Source of the DNA: Corynebacterium auriscanis
GTDB lineage: Bacteria; Actinomycetota; Actinomycetes; Mycobacteriales; Mycobacteriaceae
Assembly: GCF_030408435.1 (NCBI RefSeq)
Contig: NZ_CP047046.1
Coordinates: forward strand, 478,572 to 542,571
Direction of reading: 5' to 3'
Length of the DNA: 64,000 nt
Shown here: piece after piece, positions 17,149 through 25,219 of the stretch
Layout of the letters: each line of letters opens with the position of its first letter
Numbering within the stretch: position 1 is the first letter of the stretch
Notes under the pieces: generated by a model
What the model was told of the DNA's origin: nothing
The model's input: the letters and a program-made list of their open reading frames with translations, nothing else
Databases searched by the model: none
Translations under genes and position numbers: made by a program

Positions 17149-17237
17149 TTAACCGTAGGCTACCCTAATGTGCAGAAGGGACTTGGTAAGAGAAACCGCT
17201 TCCAATCTCCACAGTTTTCGTTTCGATTAGGAATTAC

Positions 17238-19187
17238 ATGTCTCTTTCACTTTCTGGATCACGACGGGGCCTGCTTCACCGGCAGATTAACCGCAGGTCG
17301 ATGGCTCTGGGTGCAGTTACCACGCTCATCTGGGCGCCTATCGCGGCAACTATCGGCAGTACTCCCGTCGCGCTTGCGGCCAGCACCTGTGAATTCAATT
17401 GGGGGATCAAACAGAGCTATCGCCAGTACATTCAAGGCCCCGTCGCCAAGGGTGGCTGGGGCGGGGACGGTATCGGCTTCACCGGCGATAAAGTGGGCGC
17501 TAACGGTGCATTCAAATTCAGCCCCCAAAAGCCACAGGTGACAGGTGACACTGTCACAGTGCCCCTTAACGGTGTGCTTCACTTCAACGGCCACAACTAC
17601 GGCGGCGAGGATTTATGGGACATGACGTTGTCCGATTGGAAGATTCGCGCCAACGGGAACATGGCCGACATCCTGGTGGATTATGTTTCCTACGAATCCG
17701 ACATGGTGAACAAGACCAAAAAAGGTAACAAGATCACCGGGGATGACGAAGTAATCGCCACAATCAAGCTCGCCAATCCCGTCAATACCACGTCTGGAGC
17801 GGTTGATCTTTCCGGGAATACAACCCTTACACAGGGTGGCCACCGCTTATTCCTTGCTTACGACGCAGGGGTATCAATGGATCCGACCAGCGGCGGCGTT
17901 GCTCTTGATGGCAGTTGCGGGTCCGGATCAGGTTCTGGTGCAGGTGCCGGTTCTGGGTCCAAGCGCCCTCTGACCACCATCAGTGGTAATTTCACAGGGT
18001 TCAACAAAGAAGCCATGTCGATTCTGTCTGAGACAAACGACACCATGAACGCGCTTACGTCGTTCATGGGGAACGCCCAGGCATTCCTTGATGAGTACGA
18101 ATCCTTTGTGAAACGTGGCGGTGGCAATACCGTTTCAGGTGGAAGTGCGTCTGGGGGTACTACTTCTCACACCTCTTCTCCATCGGGTAATTCTGCCGGA
18201 AACAGCACGAAGTCCAGCGCAGACGCCGCAGGAACTAGCCACGGCACGTCCAAAACAACGGCGGGAACCGACAAAAATGCCACATCACACGGTGGAAATG
18301 GCTCATCCCGGATCGCGTCGGTGGCTGGCGGGGGTGCAATTGGTGACGCAGGCGTTGCGGGCAGCACATGTGAGGCTGTGAAGTCGGTTGAGAGCGGCGA
18401 GGCCGCATGGGCAGTAAAAGAATCTTTCCAGTCCTACATCACCGGATCCATTGCCAAAGGCAAGTGGGATTTGAATGGAGTGGGCTTCAATAGTGGTCAA
18501 TTCCAATTCACGGCCAATGGTGGCAACGTTGATACTGATGCAAAACAGGGATCTATCTCCCATGGAGGAACCCTGCACTTCACAGGCCACAACGGAATCT
18601 TGGATTTGAGTATTTCCAACCCTGAAATTCAGTTTGAGGGTGAATCAGGAAAGCTCGTTGCCGATGTTCGTTCATCAACCATGGAAGGTGAAAAGAGAGA
18701 TTTCGGCCGCACGGCCCTAGCAGATCTGAGCTTCACATCGCTTGATGTTTCGGATGGTTCGGCACGGGGTAAGGCAGACGTTTCGTTGACCAGCGATGGG
18801 TCTAAGGCTTTCGCAGAGTTTTACGAAGCAGGCACCCAACTAGCACCCATCTCGTTTAGCTCACAACTGGGCGGTCAAGGTGACTGTGCCGGGGTGGGGG
18901 GTTCCACAACTTCTGGTTCCTCAGCGGGGCAGGGCGGTGCAGGTTCTGCGGCCTCGCGTACAGCCGCTGCTGCCAAACTTGCTGCGAAAAACCGGAGTGG
19001 AGATGCAGGCACTAACGGTGATTCCTCCTCCACTGGTTACGAAAACGGTTCTGACAAATTCAAGATCAAGTCGGCCGCAGCTGATGACAGCGGATCAAAC
19101 CCAACAACCTACCTGCTCCTACTGATCGCGGGATTTGTCGTTGCAGGCGGAAGCATTGGCCGATTAGTCGCAAATAACCCGTCTTAA
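17238..19187 (+). CDS. htaA: haem-binding surface protein HtaA, two HtaA (CR) domains
   Basis: Cell-wall-exposed haem and haemoglobin receptor that passes haem towards HmuT. 649 aa: signal peptide ending near VALA-AS (about residue 48), HtaA domain 1 (about 50-215), a Gly/Ser-rich linker, HtaA domain 2 (about 375-545), an Ala/Ser-rich stalk, and a C-terminal membrane anchor (YLLLLIAGFVVAGG). Both domains carry the expected axial-ligand Tyr region (SYRQYIQG with Tyr61; FQSYITG) and the His region (LHFNGHN; LHFTGHN). TAGGA precedes ATG 17238. It is first in a cluster with hmuTUV and sits behind the DtxR box. C. diphtheriae HtaA has the same domain plan. Confidence 0.92.
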   Translation: MSLSLSGSRRGLLHRQINRRSMALGAVTTLIWAPIAATIGSTPVALAASTCEFNWGIKQSYRQYIQGPVAKGGWGGDGIGFTGDKVGANGAFKFSPQKPQVTGDTVTVPLNGVLHFNGHNYGGEDLWDMTLSDWKIRANGNMADILVDYVSYESDMVNKTKKGNKITGDDEVIATIKLANPVNTTSGAVDLSGNTTLTQGGHRLFLAYDAGVSMDPTSGGVALDGSCGSGSGSGAGAGSGSKRPLTTISGNFTGFNKEAMSILSETNDTMNALTSFMGNAQAFLDEYESFVKRGGGNTVSGGSASGGTTSHTSSPSGNSAGNSTKSSADAAGTSHGTSKTTAGTDKNATSHGGNGSSRIASVAGGGAIGDAGVAGSTCEAVKSVESGEAAWAVKESFQSYITGSIAKGKWDLNGVGFNSGQFQFTANGGNVDTDAKQGSISHGGTLHFTGHNGILDLSISNPEIQFEGESGKLVADVRSSTMEGEKRDFGRTALADLSFTSLDVSDGSARGKADVSLTSDGSKAFAEFYEAGTQLAPISFSSQLGGQGDCAGVGGSTTSGSSAGQGGAGSAASRTAAAAKLAAKNRSGDAGTNGDSSSTGYENGSDKFKIKSAAADDSGSNPTTYLLLLIAGFVVAGGSIGRLVANNPS

Positions 19188-19239
19188 CAGTCGTTAATGA
19201 CGAGAAGACGAGATTGAGAAGAGTCAGAAAGCACGTTTC

Positions 19240-20331
19240 ATGGTTAAAACCCTAAATTCAACCGTAAAGGTTGCGATCTTCGCTTTTGCCGCTCTTATGT
19301 GCGCGACAGTCCTGTCCGCATGCGGTGTGAAAGGCGCCTATAGTTCCGACGATGATTCTTCCCTGCGCGATAGTCTCAAAAGCGCAAGTGACTTGCAAAA
19401 TCCCCATAGTTTTGAGGGGGTTTCCCACGTTAAGGATTTCACCGATGTGGAACCAATCACCGCCAATCCTTCACCGGTTCTACCAGTGGAATTAACGGAC
19501 GCAGATGGCAACGAGGTGAAAGTTGAAAGCGTTGAGCGAATCCTGGCTCTCGATTTGTATGGCACCTATACCAAGACCCTGACTGGTTTGGGCTTGGCGG
19601 GAAACATCGTGGGTCGAACGGTTTCCTCCACCGAGGGCATTGTGGCCGATAGGCCGGTGGTCACCCAGGGAGGACACAATATCAACGTCGAAGCGGTTCT
19701 TTCGCTGCGGCCCAGTGTGGTTATCGTGGATCACTCCATTGGCCCGCGCGATGCCATCGATCAGATTCGTGCAGCCGGAGTGACCACAGTCGTTATGGAG
19801 CCGACCCGGACCATTGATTCGGTCGCTGAAGACATCAAAACTTTGGGTGCAGTTGTGGGCCTCGTGGATGATGCGAAAAAACTAGCTGATCGTACAGTCG
19901 AAGAGATTGATCTGGATAAGGAAGCCATTAAGAAGATGGTCCCCGCCAACCCAATGCGCGTGGCATTCCTTTATGCCCGCGGTAACGGCGGCGTCTCCTT
20001 CATCATGGGCAATGGCACCGGCGCGAAGGATCTCATCGAAGGAATCGGTGCTATTGATGTAGGAACCGAAAATAATCTCTCCTACATCGAACCAGCCAAC
20101 GCAGAAGCCCTCGCCCGCTTGAACCCAGATGCATTCATCATGATGACTGGTGGTTTGAAATCGACCGGTGGCATAGACGGTCTGCTGAAACGACCCGGGG
20201 TAGCACAGACAAAGGCCGGACAAAAACGGCGTGTCATCACGATCCCCGACGGTCAGTCCCTTGCTTTCGGACCAATGACTGGGCAGACACTATTGCGGAC
20301 AGCGCAGGCGCTATATGACCCACACGGCTAA
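19240..20331 (+). CDS. hmuT: haem ABC transporter substrate-binding lipoprotein HmuT
   Basis: Lipid-anchored haem-binding protein that hands haem to HmuUV. Signal peptide with lipobox LSAC, lipidated Cys28. Then comes an acidic linker and a cluster A-II periplasmic-binding fold of the BtuF/HemT type: ERILALDLYGTYTKTLTGLGL, VTQGGHNINVEAVLSLRPSVVIVD, FLYARGNGGVSFIMG and the closing FGPMTGQTLLR. The conserved Tyr after NLS (SYIEPANAEAL) and the His of GGHN are at places where C. diphtheriae HmuT has its haem ligands, though I cannot align exactly. It overlaps hmuU by 17 nt. Confidence 0.93.
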   Translation: MVKTLNSTVKVAIFAFAALMCATVLSACGVKGAYSSDDDSSLRDSLKSASDLQNPHSFEGVSHVKDFTDVEPITANPSPVLPVELTDADGNEVKVESVERILALDLYGTYTKTLTGLGLAGNIVGRTVSSTEGIVADRPVVTQGGHNINVEAVLSLRPSVVIVDHSIGPRDAIDQIRAAGVTTVVMEPTRTIDSVAEDIKTLGAVVGLVDDAKKLADRTVEEIDLDKEAIKKMVPANPMRVAFLYARGNGGVSFIMGNGTGAKDLIEGIGAIDVGTENNLSYIEPANAEALARLNPDAFIMMTGGLKSTGGIDGLLKRPGVAQTKAGQKRRVITIPDGQSLAFGPMTGQTLLRTAQALYDPHG

Positions 20332-21364
20332 AACACACGAGGTTTTTCAGGCTCGGACGCGGCGCCGGATATGCGTATTCAGCTTGCTCGGAATCCTCGT
20401 CATCTTAGCGGCATTGCTGTCCATTGTGCTGGGACAATACTACGTTCCTCTCAATCATCTGGGAGCCATCTTGTTGGGAAGGGATCATCACGCGGATCTC
20501 GCATCCAGTGTGGTGTGGGATATCCGCCTACCTCGGATCCTCCTTGGGTTCCTCGTAGGCGCGTGCCTTGGAGTGGCGGGGACACTCATGCAGGCAGTAT
20601 TTGCCAACCCGTTGGCCGAGCCATCGATCATTGGGGTCACGGCTGGAGCAGGTGTCGGTGCCGCCCTGGCAATCGTGTTCAACATTGCCTTCTTGGGCAC
20701 GTTCACCACTCCATTCTTTGCATTTCTCTCTGCACTCATTGCTACCGTGCTGATCTACCAACTTGCCCGCAGCAATGGTCGAGTGGTGGTGATCAACCTG
20801 GTTCTCACCGGCATCGCGGTCAACGCAGTTTGTGGAGCCGTCATCTCCTTCATGGTGTACCTAGCCCCGACCACGAGTAGAGAAGAGATCATTTTTTGGC
20901 AAATGGGTTCCCTCAATGGTGCTCAGTGGAAGCACGTGTGGGTGGTACTTCCCATCGCAGTGATAGCGGTAGCTGTCGCTTTGCGCCTTGGCGGTGCACT
21001 AGACGTGCTGGCTTTGGGTGATAAAGCAGCTGGACACACGGGAATCAACGTTGGCCAACTGCGCGTGATCGCGATTGTTGTCTCAGCCGTGCTCACAGCG
21101 GGTGCAGTTGCGTTCGCAGGGCTCATCGGTTTCGTGGGACTCATCATCCCGCACCTGTTGCGCACGGTGATGGGGCCGGAAAACCACCTGCTCATCCCCG
21201 CTTCGGCCCTGGGTGGCGCGGTGCTCATTGGACTATCCGATGTGGCTGCTCGCACGATGATCGAATTTGCAGATCTTCCCATTGGTATCTTCACCGCGCT
21301 TGTTGGTGGTCCCACGTTTTTTGTAATGCTTCGACGCATGATGAGGAAGGGGATGCATTCATGA
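20315..21364 (+). CDS. hmuU: haem ABC transporter permease HmuU
   Basis: FecCD-family permease, 349 aa, with about ten membrane helices. Family landmarks are VVWDIRLPRILLGFLVGACLG, the VFANPLAEPSIIGVTAGAGVGA coupling region and GLIGFVGLIIPHLLR. The start ATG 20315 lies within the end of hmuT, and the stop overlaps the hmuV ATG (ATGA), so hmuT-U-V is a tightly coupled operon. It moves haem across the cytoplasmic membrane as a dimer with HmuV. Confidence 0.94.
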   Translation: MTHTAKTHEVFQARTRRRICVFSLLGILVILAALLSIVLGQYYVPLNHLGAILLGRDHHADLASSVVWDIRLPRILLGFLVGACLGVAGTLMQAVFANPLAEPSIIGVTAGAGVGAALAIVFNIAFLGTFTTPFFAFLSALIATVLIYQLARSNGRVVVINLVLTGIAVNAVCGAVISFMVYLAPTTSREEIIFWQMGSLNGAQWKHVWVVLPIAVIAVAVALRLGGALDVLALGDKAAGHTGINVGQLRVIAIVVSAVLTAGAVAFAGLIGFVGLIIPHLLRTVMGPENHLLIPASALGGAVLIGLSDVAARTMIEFADLPIGIFTALVGGPTFFVMLRRMMRKGMHS

Positions 21365-22206
21365 CCATTAATGCTGACGACGTTGCCATTGAAGTAACTG
21401 CGCTCAACGTCAACGTTGGCACAAAGCAGTTGCTGAGCGATATCAGCTTCACCGCCCGTAGGGGCGAGGTCACCGGCCTGATCGGTCCGAATGGTGCAGG
21501 AAAATCGACCTTGCTGGCTGCATTATCTGGAGACCTAACTCCGTCTTCGGGGACAATTTCTGTCGGCGGACTTAACCCGTCGCTTGGCGACGCAAAGACA
21601 ATGGCTCGTCGTCGCGCGGTGTTGCTCCAAGACGTCTCCGTATCCTTTGAATTCTTGGTTCGGGATGTCGTGGCAATGGGCCGGCGACCTTGGCGAGGCG
21701 AGGTCGATGGTAGCTACGATGAGCTCGTCATCGATGCAGCCCTAGAAGCTACAGATACGGCCGCACTTGCAGACCGAGATATCGTCACTCTTTCCGGTGG
21801 GGAGCGAGCACGTGTTGCCCTCGCCCGAGTGTTAGCGCAGCAAACACCGATCATCTTCCTCGATGAACCGACCGCGCCGATGGATATCCGGCACCAAGAA
21901 CAAGTCCTTAGCCTGCTCCGAGAAATCGCTCACGCAGCCGGCACTGCGGTGGTGGTTGTTTTGCACGATCTCAACGCGGCGGCTGCGTATTGCGACCACA
22001 TCACATGTCTTTCGGGTGGTCGCATCGTCGCCGATGGGTCGGTCGATGAGGTTTACACCGATGAAACCTTGACGATGATCTATGGATGGCCGGTCGAGGT
22101 TACGCGGAGTGCAGACGGTCGCATTACCGTCTGTCCGCGGCGGAGGGATCCGCCCGAAGCAGCAGGTCGACTGCTGAATCAATACAAATCCAACTCGTTT
22201 CATTAA
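21361..22206 (+). CDS. hmuV: haem ABC transporter ATP-binding protein HmuV
   Basis: ATPase energising HmuU, 281 aa. Walker A GPNGAGKST, Q-loop LLQDVSVSFEF, signature LSGGERARVALAR, Walker B IIFLDEPTAPMD and switch VLHDLNAAAAYCD are intact. The C-terminus carries a short tail after CPRRRDP that is unlikely to be functional. Its stop is followed after 24 nt by the htaB-like gene, which has its own strong ribosome-binding site. Confidence 0.94.
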   Translation: MTINADDVAIEVTALNVNVGTKQLLSDISFTARRGEVTGLIGPNGAGKSTLLAALSGDLTPSSGTISVGGLNPSLGDAKTMARRRAVLLQDVSVSFEFLVRDVVAMGRRPWRGEVDGSYDELVIDAALEATDTAALADRDIVTLSGGERARVALARVLAQQTPIIFLDEPTAPMDIRHQEQVLSLLREIAHAAGTAVVVVLHDLNAAAAYCDHITCLSGGRIVADGSVDEVYTDETLTMIYGWPVEVTRSADGRITVCPRRRDPPEAAGRLLNQYKSNSFH

Positions 22207-22230
22207 CCCCATCTCAGGAGGAGTAAATCC

Positions 22231-23277
22231 ATGACCATCAAGTCACTTCGCACTACAATGACTGCTGGTGCTATAACCCTTGCACTTGGCAGTACTGCGC
22301 TCACGGTTCCTTCTGCTGCAGCAGCAGAAGAAGAAAAGCAAGGATCCTTAACTGCTCAGTGCAAAACGTTTGTCACCGGCGGCACGTTTAACTGGGGAGT
22401 AAAGAATAGTTTCCGCCAATACATTCAGGGGAATATTGCTCGAGGTAGCTGGAGCTTGGACGGCAACGTCCAAGAGTCGGATCCAAGCAACCGCGCGGGC
22501 AAAGACTTCCAGTTCAAGTTTGAAGTGGATCCCAAAACCTCGACAATTGAAGTTAATGACGAGGGGAAGGTAACAAAGGCAGATATTCGTACGAAGCCGT
22601 CAAAAATCACTTTTGAGGGGCACAAAGGCTCGTTGTACACGAATTTTCTGAACCCGTATGTGATCGCGGAAGGTAATGGCATCCAGGGTGGTGCAGGGTA
22701 CCTCGCGTACTACGTGCCGGGTAAAGGAATGACTGAATACACGCCAGAAGATCGTATTGAGCAGAACAAGGTCACCGGCAGTGATGTGTTTTCGAAGGGG
22801 CAGGGGACGTGGACTGTTGGCACAGGCACCATCAATCTGGATGCCTCCAACATGATGTATGTGCCCAAGCCCGGTACGGATTCATGGAAAGGCATTCTTG
22901 AGGGAGTTGATGCCTTGTTCATGGGGTTGTACAACGCTAAATACAAGCCGGAACTGGATGACATCAATGTCGTGCTGACCACCGAGGAGAAGTGCAGCCT
23001 TCCCCAGACACCGCCACCGGCAGCCGATCCTGATCCAAACATGGAGACCGGAGGGAACGACACTCAGGGTAGTAGCAGCAATAACCAGGGTAGCTCCGGT
23101 AGTGAAATGACTTCCGGCCATTGGAAGAAATTCGCAGAAGTGTGGAATTACCTCCTAGGTGCCGCGGGAATTCTCGGAATGTTCGCGATCCTCGCCCATG
23201 CTCTGAAGGTTTCGGGAGTCTTCGAGGACGTGAGTAAGCAAATCAATGACTTTTTGCACAAAGGCAAACTTCGTTAA
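22231..23277 (+). CDS. htaB: HtaA-domain haem-binding membrane protein (HtaB-like)
   Basis: 348 aa: signal peptide (site near AAAAEEE), one HtaA domain with FNWGVKNSFRQYIQGNIARGSW and ITFEGHKGSL holding the Tyr and His regions expected to bind haem, a Pro/Gly/Ser-rich stretch, a C-terminal transmembrane helix (YLLGAAGILGMFAILAHAL) and a basic tail. AGGAGGAG lies just before ATG 22231. C. diphtheriae HtaB has the same single-domain anchored form and the gene follows hmuV in the same way. The likely role is relay of haem between HtaA and HmuT. The gene name is by analogy. Confidence 0.82.
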   Translation: MTIKSLRTTMTAGAITLALGSTALTVPSAAAAEEEKQGSLTAQCKTFVTGGTFNWGVKNSFRQYIQGNIARGSWSLDGNVQESDPSNRAGKDFQFKFEVDPKTSTIEVNDEGKVTKADIRTKPSKITFEGHKGSLYTNFLNPYVIAEGNGIQGGAGYLAYYVPGKGMTEYTPEDRIEQNKVTGSDVFSKGQGTWTVGTGTINLDASNMMYVPKPGTDSWKGILEGVDALFMGLYNAKYKPELDDINVVLTTEEKCSLPQTPPPAADPDPNMETGGNDTQGSSSNNQGSSGSEMTSGHWKKFAEVWNYLLGAAGILGMFAILAHALKVSGVFEDVSKQINDFLHKGKLR

Positions 23278-23320
23278 TGCATTTACATGATGTACTCAAT
23301 CTCCTGAAAGGAATAGAACA

Positions 23321-23983
23321 ATGACGGCTCCTACAGCCACCAACTACGCCACCGCGCCTCTTTCTGAGGTCTTGCGTGATGCCACTTCCATGGCTCACGA
23401 ACATGCAGAAGGTTCGACGTTCATGACGAAGCTTCTCAGCGGAGACCTCAATGCCAATGCGATTTCCTCGCTCTCGGGCCAACTGTGGTTCATTTATGAC
23501 GCCTTAGAAAACGCTGTTCGTCGAGTTTCCACCACACCGGTTGCGGCGCCAATCGTGGATACCCGTTTGGAGCGACGTGCTGCGCTGGAAAACGATCTTT
23601 CAAAATTAATCGGCGCTGGTTGGCTCGACGAGATACGAATTCTTCCTGCGACAACGAGATATGTCGATCGTCTGAATTCTCTTGGGGAAGTGGACGCTGC
23701 CCGGGTTATCGCCCACCACTATGTCCGTTACCTCGGAGATATCTCCGGTGGGCAAGTGATCGCAGCGCGTCTAGCCAGCTTCTATGACATCGATTCGGAG
23801 GCATTGAAGTTTTATGATTTCTCCGCTATCGGCAAGATTCCTCCATACCGGGCCAATTACCGCCGACAGCTCGACCAGCTTCTCCTCGCTGAGGAACAAC
23901 GCGTCGAGCTGATTGAAGAAGCCAAAGAGGCTTTCGCATTGAACACTGCGGTGTTCGCGGACCTATTTGAGGTCTGCGCATAG
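23321..23983 (+). CDS. hmuO: haem oxygenase HmuO
   Basis: Cytoplasmic enzyme that opens imported haem to biliverdin, CO and iron. 220 aa, the standard length. The proximal His26 sits in MAHEHAEGSTFM, and the distal helix has the diagnostic HHYVRYLGDISGGQVIA. The C-terminal FALNTAVFADL matches C. diphtheriae HmuO. AAAGGAA lies about 10 nt before ATG 23321. Its place between two htaA-family genes makes this locus a complete haem capture, import and degradation pathway. Confidence 0.95.
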   Translation: MTAPTATNYATAPLSEVLRDATSMAHEHAEGSTFMTKLLSGDLNANAISSLSGQLWFIYDALENAVRRVSTTPVAAPIVDTRLERRAALENDLSKLIGAGWLDEIRILPATTRYVDRLNSLGEVDAARVIAHHYVRYLGDISGGQVIAARLASFYDIDSEALKFYDFSAIGKIPPYRANYRRQLDQLLLAEEQRVELIEEAKEAFALNTAVFADLFEVCA

Positions 23984-24242
23984 CTGGGACCCAAAACGGT
24001 CAGCGACAAGTACCCCGCTCATCCCTGCGCCTCACCCGGCGTCCCACCCCGATGCTCACCTGGCGCCTCACCCGGCGTCCCATCCCGATGCTCACCCGGC
24101 GTCCCATCCCGATGCTCACCTGGCGCCTCACCCGGCGTCCCATCCCGATGCTCACCTGGCGCCTCACCCCATTCGTCTACTTCTACCTATCGTTCATCTG
24201 GGAATCCCCCTCGCGGATTTCCGCTTATCAAGGAGACTATCC
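23984..24242 (+). other. hmuO-htaC intergenic region with minisatellite
   Basis: 259 nt. The centre is the repeat at 24027-24170. The right end carries the AAGGAG ribosome-binding site of the next gene. The frame of that next gene stays open through the whole region, back into hmuO. Confidence 0.6.
24027..24170 (+). repeat. 36-bp GC-rich tandem repeat
   Basis: Units of 36 nt start at 24027, 24063 and 24123, with an extra partial 27-nt unit at 24096 and a partial copy at 24159. Each contains GCGTCCCATCCCGATGCTCAC or a one-base variant, of which the first 20 bases are nearly invariant. In frame with htaC it would read His-rich peptides such as APHPASHPDAHL. Unit number is likely to vary between strains. 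Confidence 0.9.
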
Positions 24243-25112
24243 ATGTCCCATACCGCTACGCGCGGCTTCATCGCTGCTTCTCTAGCTGGCACCGTCGCTT
24301 TCAGCGGAATGGTCGTTCCGCTGGCTCATTCTGCGGAGCCATCCACCGAAACTACTCCAGTCCTAGAAACTGGCGCCTTCGCGTGGCCCATCAAAGCCTC
24401 GTTCCTTAACCATGTTCAAGGACCATTTGCCCGTGGCACGGTCACCGCCAGCGGTGGCGCCGAATTCAAGGGAAACCAATTCGTGTTCCCCGTTAACTCG
24501 ACTAATACCTCTTTAGATGCGCAGGGTAACGGAGTCATCAGACTGGATGGCGCTGCGCACCTCGTGGCGTATCGAGGGTTGGGACCTAACGGTGGCCCAG
24601 CTCTCGATATAAAGTACTCAGACCTCCAATTAAGAGTCGCTGGCACTCGGGTTTCCCTGGTTGGTGACTACGCCCTATCTGGGAAAACCGCGAATGAGCC
24701 AACGCAGTTGAATAACCACGGCGATGATGAAATCCTCGCTACTTTCACCGTGGATGCGCCGATTCGGCCGGGGACAGACTTCTCCGCGATGGATCGCCCC
24801 ACGGCGGCAGGAATTGGGTTGCAGCATTCGCTGCTTCGCTACAAGGAAGGTGAGGCATTCACGGATGCGGATGTGGACCTTGTGCTCGACTATGCCAATG
24901 ATAGGAAGGCTGATGATGTCACCCCGGTAGAGCTACAGGGCAGTGCGACCGGCTCGGTGGGACCTTCTCACGGTACAGCTAACGGGTCCTCGACGACCGG
25001 AACCATCTTTGGGGTAATTGTGGCCCTGATCGCAGCTGTGGGTGGTGGCGCACTCGCGCTGGGGATGGTGGGGTGGCAGGGCGTTCTGAAAAACCTTGGC
25101 ATTCGCCTGTAG
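24243..25112 (+). CDS. htaC: HtaA-domain haem-binding membrane protein (HtaC-like)
   Basis: 289 aa: signal peptide (site near AHSAEPS), one HtaA domain (FAWPIKASFLNHVQGPFARGT ... GAAHLVAYRG ... DEILATFTV) and a C-terminal membrane helix. In the first ligand motif the usual SYxxYI Tyr is replaced by Leu-Asn-His (SFLNHVQG), and the second motif reads LDGAAHLVAYRG in place of HFxGHxG. Haem binding is therefore less certain than in HtaA and the HtaB-like protein. Start ATG 24243 has AAGGAG 8 nt upstream. The frame is open back to 23967 through the His-rich repeat, but a start there would bury the signal peptide and overlap hmuO. Confidence 0.82.
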   Translation: MSHTATRGFIAASLAGTVAFSGMVVPLAHSAEPSTETTPVLETGAFAWPIKASFLNHVQGPFARGTVTASGGAEFKGNQFVFPVNSTNTSLDAQGNGVIRLDGAAHLVAYRGLGPNGGPALDIKYSDLQLRVAGTRVSLVGDYALSGKTANEPTQLNNHGDDEILATFTVDAPIRPGTDFSAMDRPTAAGIGLQHSLLRYKEGEAFTDADVDLVLDYANDRKADDVTPVELQGSATGSVGPSHGTANGSSTTGTIFGVIVALIAAVGGGALALGMVGWQGVLKNLGIRL

Positions 25113-25219
25113 GTATTGAAGTCGGTTCATTCTACCGGGGTAAGGCGCCCAGCTGTGGCAACGACCGCATCGTTGCGACGGCGTCGCGCTCCGTCGTACT
25201 GGTTTGCTCCGCAGCCGCG

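Noticed and set aside
24027..24170. CRISPR array
   Set aside because: Units are contiguous and near-identical with no unique spacers, and no cas genes are present.
23967..24242. N-terminal extension of the HtaC-like protein through the His-rich repeat
   Set aside because: AAGGAG stands 8 nt before ATG 24243, which starts a proper signal peptide; the upstream start overlaps hmuO and would bury the signal.
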